From an uncultured Collinsella sp. (GTDB lineage Bacteria; Actinomycetota; Coriobacteriia; Coriobacteriales; Coriobacteriaceae), in assembly GCA_934646865.1 (NCBI GenBank), contig CAKUEU010000028.1:1-23434 (forward strand): a stretch of DNA of 23,434 nucleotides, given 5' to 3'. A program made the position numbers and the translations under genes. The notes below the pieces were generated by a model. That model worked only from the letters and a program-made list of their open reading frames with translations. It was not told the DNA's origin and did no database searches. Positions 6,740 to 13,720 of the stretch are shown here, piece after piece; within the stretch, counting starts at the first letter, position 1, and the number at the start of each line of letters is the position of its first letter.

Positions 6740-7624
6740 CTAGCCAAGTTCGTCGATATCGATATGCTCGATGCTCTTGAGCGGCTGGCCGAAGATAAAG
6801 CTTCCCGCCACCGCAAACTCGGCAATGTTATCGGCTGTCGTGGCAAAACGGTGCTGCGGCTCGGCAGCGTCACCAGCCAGCTGCTCGCGGCGCGTGAGGA
6901 TATCGGTCAGTTCGCGCGTGGTCTCCTCGGCGGAGCTCACCACACGCACCCCGGGCCCCAGCGCATGGCGGATAGGCCCCACGAGCAACGGGAAATGCGT
7001 ACAGCCGAGCACCACGGTATCGATACCGCGGTCGCGCAGCGGCTCGACCGTAGCGCCGACCAGCGCGCGCACGGCAGGCGTATCGAAGATATCCTCGTTC
7101 TCGAGCCACTGCTCTTGCAGATGCGCGCCCGAGGCGAGCTCGTGCTCGACGACCTCGACAAAGCTCGAGGCAGGACAGCCGTATACGTCGACACCGGCAT
7201 CCAGATCCTGAATGGCGCGCGTGTAGGCGCCCGAGCGAATGGTGAGGTTGGTGGCGAGCACGCCCACCCGGCGCGTGCGAGTGCTGTTAATTGCCGCGCG
7301 TGCGCCCGGTGCGATCACACCGATGACGGGAACGTCGAGCACCTGCTGGGCCAGACGCAAGGCCGCAGCGGTCGCCGTGTTGCAGGCGATGACCATAATC
7401 TTGACGTCGTGCTTCGACAGCCAACGGCCCGCCTGCAACGCAAACGAGCGCACCTCATCCTCGGTGCGCGTGCCGTAGGGGCAGCGTTTTGTGTCGCCGA
7501 AGTAGTAGACGGACTCGTGCGGCAGCGCCGTCGCGATGGCGCGCGCAACCGTCAGACCGCCCAAACCAGAATCGAACACGCCGATCGGGCGCGTGTCGCC
7601 TGCAGGATTCTCGATATCGGACAT
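6740..7624 (-). CDS. murI: Glutamate racemase
   Basis: Interconverts L- and D-glutamate to supply D-Glu for the peptidoglycan stem peptide. The 294-residue protein has IGVFDSGLGGLTV (14-26), YFGDTKRCPYG (41-51), and both catalytic cysteines in their motifs: ACNTATA (C81) and GCTHFPLL (C208). The C-terminal stretch after about residue 270 (NIAEFAVAGSFIFGQPLKSI) is slightly longer than the minimal family. It lies in the murE cluster with a 51-base gap from the upstream HAD gene. Co-transcription with murE matches their shared role in making the stem peptide. Confidence 0.96.
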   Translation of the reverse strand: MSDIENPAGDTRPIGVFDSGLGGLTVARAIATALPHESVYYFGDTKRCPYGTRTEDEVRSFALQAGRWLSKHDVKIMVIACNTATAAALRLAQQVLDVPVIGVIAPGARAAINSTRTRRVGVLATNLTIRSGAYTRAIQDLDAGVDVYGCPASSFVEVVEHELASGAHLQEQWLENEDIFDTPAVRALVGATVEPLRDRGIDTVVLGCTHFPLLVGPIRHALGPGVRVVSSAEETTRELTDILTRREQLAGDAAEPQHRFATTADNIAEFAVAGSFIFGQPLKSIEHIDIDELG

Positions 7625-7675
7625 TACCTCACCAGTCTCTCTCGAAAAGACATGTCAAAGTGCGGCGGCGCCGCG

Positions 7676-8587
7676 CTACGAACGCGCCGCGACCAGCAGC
7701 TCTGCCGTCGCCGCCCAACCGTCGACAATTTTGCCGCGCGTAACGAAAGCGTTCTCGCAAGCAGCCAGGAACTCGGGCGCGCCGGCGCTCGTCAGGCCAT
7801 TCTCGACCAGGCAGAACGTGCCCACGTGATCGGCCATGTAGAAGTCGGACTCGGAATCGCCGAGCGCCAACGTCTCCTCGCGCTCGATCCCTAGGTGCTC
7901 GCAGAAGCGCGCAATGGCGACGCCTTTGTTGAGGCCCGCGGGGTTGATGTTGAAGGCACGACCGTCCTCGACGCGATCGAGCTCGAGCGTCGTCGGCTTG
8001 GACAGATGCGTCAGGTGACCGTTACAGGCCCACACCAGGCCGCAGCCGGCCTCGTCGAGGATGGCCTGCGCCTCGTCATCGGGGATGTCGCCGCGCATGC
8101 CGACGGTGACCTCGCGGTACTTGTAGCCGGTCGACATGTCGTTGTGATACTCGATCTTGTGCGGCCAGCGGGCGAGAATCTTCTCGCACACGCCGGTCTG
8201 CTCGATCACCTGGTGCGGCGTGAGGCCGCAAGAGGGGTCGTAGGGCATGTCGCCGGTCAGATACTCCCAATCGTTGGCTTTGAGGTCGTACATGACCAGG
8301 CCGCCCATCTCACCAATGTAGGAGTTGAGGCCGAGCACGCGCGCATCCTCGTGGATCATGGTGCGGTTGCGGCCCGAGGTGGGAACCACCTGAATACCAG
8401 CGCGGGCAAGTGCCACGACGGCCTCGACGAGTTTGATCGAGGGGTTGCCGTCGTTGTCGCGCAGCACGCACGAGCCGGGTGCGAGCATCGTAGCATCCAG
8501 GTCGGTAAAGACGTACTTAACCTTGGCCAAGCGCTCGCGCATCTCGCCCGAAAGCTCGGCGACGGTCGGCAGGGTGTTGTGGGACAT
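7676..8587 (-). CDS. HAD-superfamily (Cof-type) phosphatase
   Basis: A 303-residue haloacid dehalogenase-like hydrolase with a large cap, probably a sugar-phosphate or nucleotide phosphatase. All four motifs are visible: DLDATML with nucleophile D29 and acid D31, PTSGR (69-73), Lys in LNKGVAI (K221), and LALGDSESDFYMAD (D244, D248). Between motifs II and III (about 90-215) lies the type C2 cap typical of the Cof and SPP/MPGP groups. The frame is open from 8629, but the ATG at 8587 has GGAG 5 bases before it. Substrate cannot be deduced. It sits between murE and murI, so a role linked to cell-wall precursors is possible, but position alone is weak evidence. Confidence 0.85.
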   Translation of the reverse strand: MSHNTLPTVAELSGEMRERLAKVKYVFTDLDATMLAPGSCVLRDNDGNPSIKLVEAVVALARAGIQVVPTSGRNRTMIHEDARVLGLNSYIGEMGGLVMYDLKANDWEYLTGDMPYDPSCGLTPHQVIEQTGVCEKILARWPHKIEYHNDMSTGYKYREVTVGMRGDIPDDEAQAILDEAGCGLVWACNGHLTHLSKPTTLELDRVEDGRAFNINPAGLNKGVAIARFCEHLGIEREETLALGDSESDFYMADHVGTFCLVENGLTSAGAPEFLAACENAFVTRGKIVDGWAATAELLVAARS

Positions 8588-8652
8588 GGTTACTCCGTTT
8601 ACGTAGAAGGGTTTGGGCTTGGACGGCATGTTTTGATTGAGGGAACACGTTT

Positions 8653-8685
8653 ATGGCGACAGCGCACTCAGGGCGCCTTCGCCAT
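8653..8685 (-). other. Hairpin in the murE-HAD gap
   Basis: On the minus strand ATGGCGA and TCGCCAT form a 7-bp stem, with inner GGCGC/GCGCT pairing, starting 9 bases after the murE stop codon. No T tract follows. It may protect the murE mRNA 3' end or pause polymerase rather than terminate. Confidence 0.4.
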
Positions 8686-8694
8686 CATGGTTCA

Positions 8695-10257
8695 TTAGTC
8701 AAACTGGGTAACATCGATCAGGCGATTGGCCAACGAAAGGTCGCTCTCGATGGGCACGAACTCGTCGCCCACGTGCATGAGCTCCTCGTCACCCTTTGCC
8801 AGCAGCAAGACAATGGTGGGAGCATTGGGGTTGACGTACTCCTCGCGCGCCGCCTTGAACGCCGCATGCACAGCGGCTTCACGGTCGAGGATGATCTCGT
8901 TCGGCGTATCGTCGGGAACATGCTCGGCAAGCTCGCGACAGACCTTCATCGGGTCCTCGTGAGCCGGGTCCTCGTTGGCAAAGATCATCAGGTCGGAATA
9001 TGGTGCGGCCTCGCGCGGAAGCTGCTCGCGGCGCTCCTGCGCCTTGCCGCCGGCAGCACCAAACACTGCAATGACTGGACTAGTGGGAAACGCGCGCTTG
9101 ACCGACGAGAAAAGCGAACGGAACGAAAGCTGGTTGTGCGCATAGTCAACGACGCAGATCACGCGGCCATCCTTCGACTCCACGACCTCCATGCGGCCCG
9201 GCACACGAAGCTTGGAGAGGCCCTTCTTGATAGCCTCGATACCGATGCCGATCTCGTGCGCAGCGGCGATAGCGACCAGCGCGTTTTCCACGTTAAAGTC
9301 GCCCGCGATGCCCAGCAGGACCTTCTCCCCCGCCTCGGACTCGTCGGCACACAGGCCATGCAGGTTAAACTCGATGTTAAAGCCGACCACGCGGACATCG
9401 CTTGCCCACAGGCTTGCCTCGGGATGCTCGACGCCAACGGTCACCAAGCGCTCGGCCGTCGACGCTGCCTCCAACACACGGTCAACCTCTTCGGTGCCCA
9501 GATTCACCACGGCGGTCTTTGCCTGGTCAAAGATCCTGAGTTTGCTCTCAAAATAATCCTCAAACGTGGGGTGTTCGATCGGTGAGATGTGGTCACGGCC
9601 GATGTTGAGGAAGCACGCCACGTCAAACGGCAGATTCTCGACGCGCTGGTACTTGAGTGCCTGGCTCGAGACCTCCATGACCATGGACTGGCGACCGGAC
9701 TCACGGCAGTTGGCGATATGGCGCCAGACCTCGGGGGCCTCGGGCGTAGTATTGGTGCTCTCGTAGCACTCGATGCCATCGTCGGTACTCACCGAGCCGA
9801 TCATGCCGCAGGACTCGCCCGCCGCTTTGATAATCGACTGGAGCATAAAAGCGGCCGTGGTCTTTCCCTTGGTACCGGTGATGCCCACGATCTTGACGTC
9901 GTGGTCGGGACGGTCGTAGACCTCCGGCGGCAACAGGGCCATGGCCGTGCGAACGCTGTCCACGACCAGCATCGCCGCGCCGTTCTCCTTCGCCAGCGGC
10001 TCCAGAGACTCGACCAGCGACTCTTCGCACACAAATGCGACGGCGCCCGCATCGAGCGCCATGCTCAAAAACGCGGGCTTAAAGGCAGCGCCTTTACAAA
10101 AGAACACGTCACCTGCCGAGACCGCGCGCGAATCAAACGAGCAGCCGGTCACGGCACGCTCGTCAACCTGCTCTGATGCGCGCAGCTCGCCGCACACGTC
10201 GAGAAGCTTGGCAAGCGTATCGACCGTGGTCACGGTCGCGGAATCCGAATGGTGCAT
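8695..10257 (-). CDS. murE: UDP-MurNAc-tripeptide synthetase MurE
   Basis: Adds the third, diamino residue to UDP-MurNAc-L-Ala-D-Glu in peptidoglycan precursor synthesis. The 520-residue protein has the Mur ligase layout: an N-terminal UDP-binding domain (1-115), a central ATPase domain with P-loop GITGTKGKTT (125-134), the substrate region STNTTPEAPE (167-176) and the Lys to be carbamylated in FESKLRIF (K239), then a C-terminal domain (about 350-520). At the amino-acid selectivity site, where mDAP enzymes have DNPR, this protein reads NEDPAHEDP (428-436) with Ala in place of Arg. That argues for L-lysine or another diamino acid, not mDAP. The ATG at 10257 has AAAGGTG 5 bases upstream. It is first in its operon. 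Confidence 0.93.
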   Translation of the reverse strand: MHHSDSATVTTVDTLAKLLDVCGELRASEQVDERAVTGCSFDSRAVSAGDVFFCKGAAFKPAFLSMALDAGAVAFVCEESLVESLEPLAKENGAAMLVVDSVRTAMALLPPEVYDRPDHDVKIVGITGTKGKTTAAFMLQSIIKAAGESCGMIGSVSTDDGIECYESTNTTPEAPEVWRHIANCRESGRQSMVMEVSSQALKYQRVENLPFDVACFLNIGRDHISPIEHPTFEDYFESKLRIFDQAKTAVVNLGTEEVDRVLEAASTAERLVTVGVEHPEASLWASDVRVVGFNIEFNLHGLCADESEAGEKVLLGIAGDFNVENALVAIAAAHEIGIGIEAIKKGLSKLRVPGRMEVVESKDGRVICVVDYAHNQLSFRSLFSSVKRAFPTSPVIAVFGAAGGKAQERREQLPREAAPYSDLMIFANEDPAHEDPMKVCRELAEHVPDDTPNEIILDREAAVHAAFKAAREEYVNPNAPTIVLLLAKGDEELMHVGDEFVPIESDLSLANRLIDVTQFD

Positions 10258-10292
10258 CTTTCACCTTTCTCAGCCATTTGGCAGGGACGGTT

Positions 10293-10321
10293 TTTATAGT
10301 AACTGAAACGCACCTGCGCAA
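10293..10321 (-). promoter_or_regulatory. Promoter of the murE operon
   Basis: On the minus strand -35 TTGCGC (10316-10321) and -10 TATAAA (10293-10298) are separated by 17 bases. The -35 overlaps the T tract of the asnB terminator, so termination of asnB and initiation of murE are directly juxtaposed. Confidence 0.65.
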
Positions 10322-10344
10322 AAACGGCTCCCGAAGGAGCCGTT
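10320..10344 (-). terminator. Rho-independent terminator of asnB
   Basis: On the minus strand AACGGCTCC pairs perfectly with GGAGCCGTT around a TTCG tetraloop, followed by TTT and GCG. It lies about 25 bases after the asnB stop codon. Confidence 0.88.
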
Positions 10345-10369
10345 ACGCGCAGGCGTTCGTAAGCCGAGG

Positions 10370-12250
10370 CTAGGCAGCCTGAACAGCGGGCTGGTCCTCG
10401 TCGATAAAGAAGCGCTTGTACCACACCAGGAACACGAGCGGCGTATAGATCTTGCGCTGGAAATCGCCCTTGCCCGCAAAGTGCAGATCGAGCAGGTGCA
10501 TGAGCTCGTCGGTATCGAAGAACTCGCTTGCCCACGGCGCGGTGAAGTACTCCTTGACATAGTCGTACCACTTTTGCTCGCGCAGCCAGTAGACAATCGG
10601 CACCGGGAAGCCCACCTTGGGACGGGTGGCCCACTCATCGGGCAGCGACTTGTTGGCAGCGTGGCGGAGTACCTGTTTGTTGCCGTTCTCGTTGATGCGG
10701 TAGCGGTCGGGAATGTGCTCGGCGAACTCCATGACTTTGCGGTCCAGGAAGGGCACGCGCAGCTCCAGCGAGTGCGCCATGCACATCTTGTCGGCCTTGA
10801 GCAGAATGTCGCCCGGAAGCCACATGTTCATGTCCAGGTACTGCTTCTTGACCAGCTCGGGCTGACCCTTCACGCGCGCATAGATGGGAGCGGCAAGCTC
10901 GAAGGCGCCATCGCCGGTGTTGTACTCGGGCTTGAGCACGCCGTCGACCTCGCGCTCCGGCCATACCAGAGCCTGTCCCAGGAACGACTTCTCGGGAATC
11001 TCGGCACCCTTGACCAAGAAGTTATGTCCCTTGAAGTACGGCATATGCAGCGCCAGGTTACCGAGCGCGCGACGGATGGGCAGCGGCACCATCTTTTTGT
11101 ACTTGCGGACCGGAACCGTGTCCTCGTAGTAGGCGTAGCCGCCAAAGAGCTCATCGGCGCCTTCGCCCGAAAGCACGACGGTGACGTCCTTGCGGGCCAT
11201 CTCGGCCAAGAACCACAGCGGCACGGAAGACAGGTTGGACTGCGGCTCGTCCATGTGATACTGGATGTCCTCGAGCGCACCGAAGAACTCGTCGGCGGTA
11301 ATCATCTTGCGGACATTCTCGACGCCGAGCTTGTCAGAAAGTTCCTTGGCGTAGTTAGTCTCGTTGAAATTCTTGTAATCGAAGCCCACCGAGAAGGTCT
11401 TGTCGGGCATGAGGCAAGCGGCGATGTAGCTGGAGTCGACGCCGCCGGAGAGGAACGACGCGACCTTGACGTCGGCGATGCGATGGGCCTCGACGCTCTC
11501 GTGCACGACCTCGTCCAGCTCGTCGACGTACTCCTCGAACGGCTTCTCGACGGCAGAGTAATCGCAATCCCAGTAGCGCTCGATGTTCATCTTGCCGGTC
11601 GGGATGTCTACGGTAAAGTAATGCGCCGGCGGCAGCTTGTAGACACCCTCGAAGAAGGTCTCCTCGGTTGCCGAATACTGCAGCGTCATGTACGGACGCA
11701 GGGCCTTTTTGTTGACCGCCTTGTGGAAGTGCGGGTAGTCTAGGAAGCTCTTGATCTCGGAACCAAAGAGCACGCCCGGAGCGCCGTCGCCCGCATCGGC
11801 CATGGGATAGTAGTAGAGCGGCTTGATGCCAAAGATATCGCGGGCGCCAAAAAGCTTGTTCTTCTTCTTGTCCCAGATGACGAAGGCGTACATACCGCGC
11901 AAGCGATCGAGTACCGCCTCGCCCCACTCCTCATAGCCGTGCAGGAGGCTCTCGGTGTCGGCGCCGCAGTGGAACTTATAGCCCTTGGCCTCGAGCTCGG
12001 AGCGAAGCTCCTGGAAGTTGTAGATCTCGCCGTTGAAGACGATGACGACGCTGCCGTCCTCATTTGCCATGGGCTGGGCGCCGGCCTCAGTCAGGTCGAG
12101 GATCGACAGGCGGCGGAAGCCGAGGGCGACGCGGCCGTCGATAAACTGGCCGCCCATGTCGGGACCGCGATGGACAATGCGGTCCATCATCTTGGTGAGT
12201 ACCTCGGATTGGTTATCCGTCCCACCGACAAAACCGACAAAACCGCACAT
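10370..12250 (-). CDS. asnB: Asparagine synthetase (glutamine-hydrolysing)
   Basis: Makes asparagine from aspartate, glutamine and ATP. The 626-residue protein has an N-terminal class II glutamine amidotransferase domain (about 1-215) with the catalytic Cys2 immediately after Met, RHRGPDMGG-type motif (HRGPD, 27-31), FNGEIYN (72-78) and GADTESLL (97-104). The synthetase domain carries the PP-loop SFLSGGVDSSYIA (265-277), LSGEGADELFGGY and LELRVPFLDRKVMEFA. Start at 12250 with AGGGG 8 bases upstream. It is a single-gene unit transcribed divergently from tRNA-Val. AsnB-type proteins can also amidate other substrates in envelope pathways, but nothing here points to that. Confidence 0.95.
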   Translation of the reverse strand: MCGFVGFVGGTDNQSEVLTKMMDRIVHRGPDMGGQFIDGRVALGFRRLSILDLTEAGAQPMANEDGSVVIVFNGEIYNFQELRSELEAKGYKFHCGADTESLLHGYEEWGEAVLDRLRGMYAFVIWDKKKNKLFGARDIFGIKPLYYYPMADAGDGAPGVLFGSEIKSFLDYPHFHKAVNKKALRPYMTLQYSATEETFFEGVYKLPPAHYFTVDIPTGKMNIERYWDCDYSAVEKPFEEYVDELDEVVHESVEAHRIADVKVASFLSGGVDSSYIAACLMPDKTFSVGFDYKNFNETNYAKELSDKLGVENVRKMITADEFFGALEDIQYHMDEPQSNLSSVPLWFLAEMARKDVTVVLSGEGADELFGGYAYYEDTVPVRKYKKMVPLPIRRALGNLALHMPYFKGHNFLVKGAEIPEKSFLGQALVWPEREVDGVLKPEYNTGDGAFELAAPIYARVKGQPELVKKQYLDMNMWLPGDILLKADKMCMAHSLELRVPFLDRKVMEFAEHIPDRYRINENGNKQVLRHAANKSLPDEWATRPKVGFPVPIVYWLREQKWYDYVKEYFTAPWASEFFDTDELMHLLDLHFAGKGDFQRKIYTPLVFLVWYKRFFIDEDQPAVQAA

Positions 12251-12301
12251 ATACTATCCCCTCTGCTGTTGCTGGGCATCAAATCGAATCAGTAGCTTTT
12301 G

Positions 12302-12307
12302 AGTATA
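12302..12307 (-). promoter_or_regulatory. -10 element of asnB
   Basis: TATACT on the minus strand, about 50 bases before the asnB ATG. No good -35 is found at the usual distance, so the assignment rests mostly on the -10. Confidence 0.4.
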
Positions 12308-12421
12308 CCCGAGGGCGTAAAGAGGGGCGGAATGTTCAGGCAATCTCAACTGAATCAGCTCCGCTGTGACACGCGCCGGTTACCTTTAATGGATATGAGG
12401 TGAATGAGGCGATTGTTTTGC

Positions 12422-12427
12422 TATACT
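12422..12427 (+). promoter_or_regulatory. -10 element of tRNA-Val
   Basis: TATACT lies 10 bases before the tRNA-Val 5' end. The -35 position (around 12399-12404) is a poor match. The 12251-12437 gap thus holds divergent promoters for asnB and tRNA-Val and nothing else that can be recognised. Confidence 0.5.
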
Positions 12428-12437
12428 CTCTCCGCAC

Positions 12438-12513
12438 GGGCGATTGGCGCAACGGTTAGCGCAGGTGCTTTACACGCACAAGGCTGGGGGTTCGAATCCC
12501 TCATCGCCCACCA
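12438..12513 (+). tRNA. tRNA-Val (anticodon UAC)
   Basis: A full cloverleaf can be drawn. The acceptor stem is GGGCGAT/ATCGCCC, the D stem GCGC/GCGC, the anticodon arm GTGC-TTTACAC-GCAC (anticodon TAC), and the T arm GGGGG-TTCGAAT-CCCTC. The encoded CCA is at 12511-12513. The fifth anticodon-stem pair is a G-A mismatch. It is the only plus-strand gene, and its last 17 bases are the start of each of the tandem repeats that follow. Confidence 0.96.
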
Positions 12514-12682
12514 CTGATTTGATAGGCTCCCAGCTATGGGGGCCTTTCTTTTTTGGGCCCATCGCAGAGGGATTCGAACCCGTCAGGGTGCGGAGCTGAG
12601 GAAACGCGCAAGCGTTTTCCAGCGCAGCACGCGAGGGCCGAAGGCCCGAAGCGGGAGCGGGCGGCGAAGCCGCATGCGGACA
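12497..12682 (+). repeat. Array unit 1, type A, 186 bp
   Basis: Contains the true tRNA-Val 3' end, a terminator (12524-12554), an inverted T arm (12567-12581), hairpin AAACGC-gcaa-GCGTTT (12602-12617), hairpin GGGCC-gaa-GGCCC (12635-12647) and GCGGC-gaa-GCCGC near its end. It is identical to unit 3. Confidence 0.95.
12524..12554 (+). terminator. Terminator of tRNA-Val
   Basis: AGGCTCCC pairs with GGGGGCCT (8 bp, one G-T pair) around AGCTAT, followed by TTTCTTTTTT. The same terminator recurs in units 3, 5, 6 and 7 (12896-12926, 13268-13298, 13453-13483, 13638-13668). Confidence 0.9.
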
Positions 12683-12868
12683 TCCCTCATCGCCCACCAC
12701 TTGTTTGATAACGGTTCTCGAAAGGGGGCCGTTTTTGTTTGGGCACCTCGCAGAGGGATTCGAACCCGTCAGGGTGCGGAGCTGAGGAAACGCGCAAGCG
12801 TTTTCCAGCGCAGCACGCAAGGCGCGAAGCGCCGCAGCGGAAGCGGGCGGCGCCAGCCGCACGCGACA
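12683..12868 (+). repeat. Array unit 2, type B, 186 bp
   Basis: Begins with the tRNA 3' end. Its terminator differs from type A: a 10-bp stem AACGGTTCTC/GGGGGCCGTT (with G-T pairs) and a GAAA tetraloop (12710-12740). The second small hairpin is GGCGC-gaa-GCGCC (12821-12833) at the same offset as GGGCC-gaa-GGCCC in type A. It is identical to unit 4. Confidence 0.95.
12710..12740 (+). terminator. Type-B terminator in unit 2
   Basis: Ten-base-pair stem with GAAA loop followed by TTTTTGTTT. The same structure recurs in unit 4 at 13082-13112. It would stop transcripts that escape the tRNA-Val terminator. Confidence 0.8.
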
Positions 12869-13054
12869 TCCCTCATCGCCCACCACTGATTTGATAGGCT
12901 CCCAGCTATGGGGGCCTTTCTTTTTTGGGCCCATCGCAGAGGGATTCGAACCCGTCAGGGTGCGGAGCTGAGGAAACGCGCAAGCGTTTTCCAGCGCAGC
13001 ACGCGAGGGCCGAAGGCCCGAAGCGGGAGCGGGCGGCGAAGCCGCATGCGGACA
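12869..13054 (+). repeat. Array unit 3, type A, 186 bp
   Basis: Identical in sequence to unit 1, including terminator (12896-12926), inverted T arm and hairpins. The TCCCTC at its start follows the type-B ending GCACGCGACA rather than a real tRNA body. Confidence 0.95.
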
Positions 13055-13240
13055 TCCCTCATCGCCCACCACTTGTTTGATAACGGTTCTCGAAAGGGGG
13101 CCGTTTTTGTTTGGGCACCTCGCAGAGGGATTCGAACCCGTCAGGGTGCGGAGCTGAGGAAACGCGCAAGCGTTTTCCAGCGCAGCACGCAAGGCGCGAA
13201 GCGCCGCAGCGGAAGCGGGCGGCGCCAGCCGCACGCGACA
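13055..13240 (+). repeat. Array unit 4, type B, 186 bp
   Basis: Identical in sequence to unit 2, with the type-B terminator at 13082-13112. Confidence 0.95.
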
Positions 13241-13425
13241 TCCCTCATCGCCCACCACTGATTTGATAGGCTCCCAGCTATGGGGGCCTTTCTTTTTTGG
13301 GCCCATCGCAGAGGGATTCGAACCCGTCAGGGTGCGGAGCTGAGGAAACGCGAAGCGTTTTCCAGCGCAGCACGCGAGGGCCGTAGGCCCGAAGCGAGAG
13401 CGGGCGGCGCCAGCCGCACGCGACA
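13241..13425 (+). repeat. Array unit 5, hybrid type A', 185 bp
   Basis: The first two thirds follow type A (terminator 13268-13298). It lacks one base in the first hairpin loop (AAACGC-gaa-GCGTTT), has a GTA loop in the second hairpin, and ends like type B (GCGGC-gcca-GCCGC, GCACGCGACA). This mosaic points to recombination between unit types. It is identical to unit 6. Confidence 0.93.
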
Positions 13426-13610
13426 TCCCTCATCGCCCACCACTGATTTGATAGGCTCCCAGCTATGGGGGCCTTTCTTTTTTGGGCCCATCGCAGAGGG
13501 ATTCGAACCCGTCAGGGTGCGGAGCTGAGGAAACGCGAAGCGTTTTCCAGCGCAGCACGCGAGGGCCGTAGGCCCGAAGCGAGAGCGGGCGGCGCCAGCC
13601 GCACGCGACA
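13426..13610 (+). repeat. Array unit 6, hybrid type A', 185 bp
   Basis: Identical to unit 5; terminator at 13453-13483. The pair looks like a more recent one-unit duplication. Confidence 0.93.
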
Positions 13611-13700
13611 TCCCTCATCGCCCACCACTGATTTGATAGGCTCCCAGCTATGGGGGCCTTTCTTTTTCGGGCCCATCGCAGAGGGATTCGAACCCGCCAG
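13611..13700 (+). repeat. Array unit 7, truncated type A
   Basis: Matches type A from the tRNA 3' end through the terminator (13638-13668, one T-to-C change after the T tract) and the inverted T arm, then loses similarity at about 13697-13700. The three small hairpins are missing. Unique AT-rich sequence follows. Confidence 0.9.
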
Positions 13701-13720
13701 CACGTCTGTCACAAAGGTCG

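Larger units (their letters stand above)
12497..13700 (+). repeat. tRNA-Val-derived tandem repeat array (7 units)
   Basis: Seven tandem units start at 12497, 12683, 12869, 13055, 13241, 13426 and 13611. Each begins with TCCCTCATCGCCCACCA, the exact 3' end of tRNA-Val; in the first unit this is the real tRNA end. Types alternate A-B-A-B and are followed by two hybrid A' units and a truncated one, so 12497-12868 and 12869-13240 are identical 372-bp dimers. Every unit carries the same order of parts: tRNA 3' end, Rho-independent terminator, an inverted T-arm sequence, and (in full units) three small GC hairpins. Long frames exist on both strands but are by-products of the repetition. The design resembles the tyrT array of E. 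coli, where repeats start with the tRNA-Tyr 3' end. Function is unknown. Confidence 0.95.

Noticed and set aside
5573..7894. 773-residue plus-strand frame opposite rdgB, rph and murI
   Set aside because: Spans several well-identified minus-strand genes and their gaps, shows no recognisable domain, and has the GC pattern of an antisense shadow.
12470..13426. 318-residue minus-strand open frame across the repeat array, with repeated segments such as TLTGSNPSA and GPKKKGPHSWEPIKS
   Set aside because: It is the translation of tandem repeats whose dimer length (372) is a multiple of three. It runs antisense through the tRNA-Val 3' end and several terminators, has no spaced ribosome binding site, and breaks frame where units become 185 bp.
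12497..13700. CRISPR array
   Set aside because: The repeated block is the whole 185-bp unit with no short repeat and unique-spacer pattern, and no cas genes are present.
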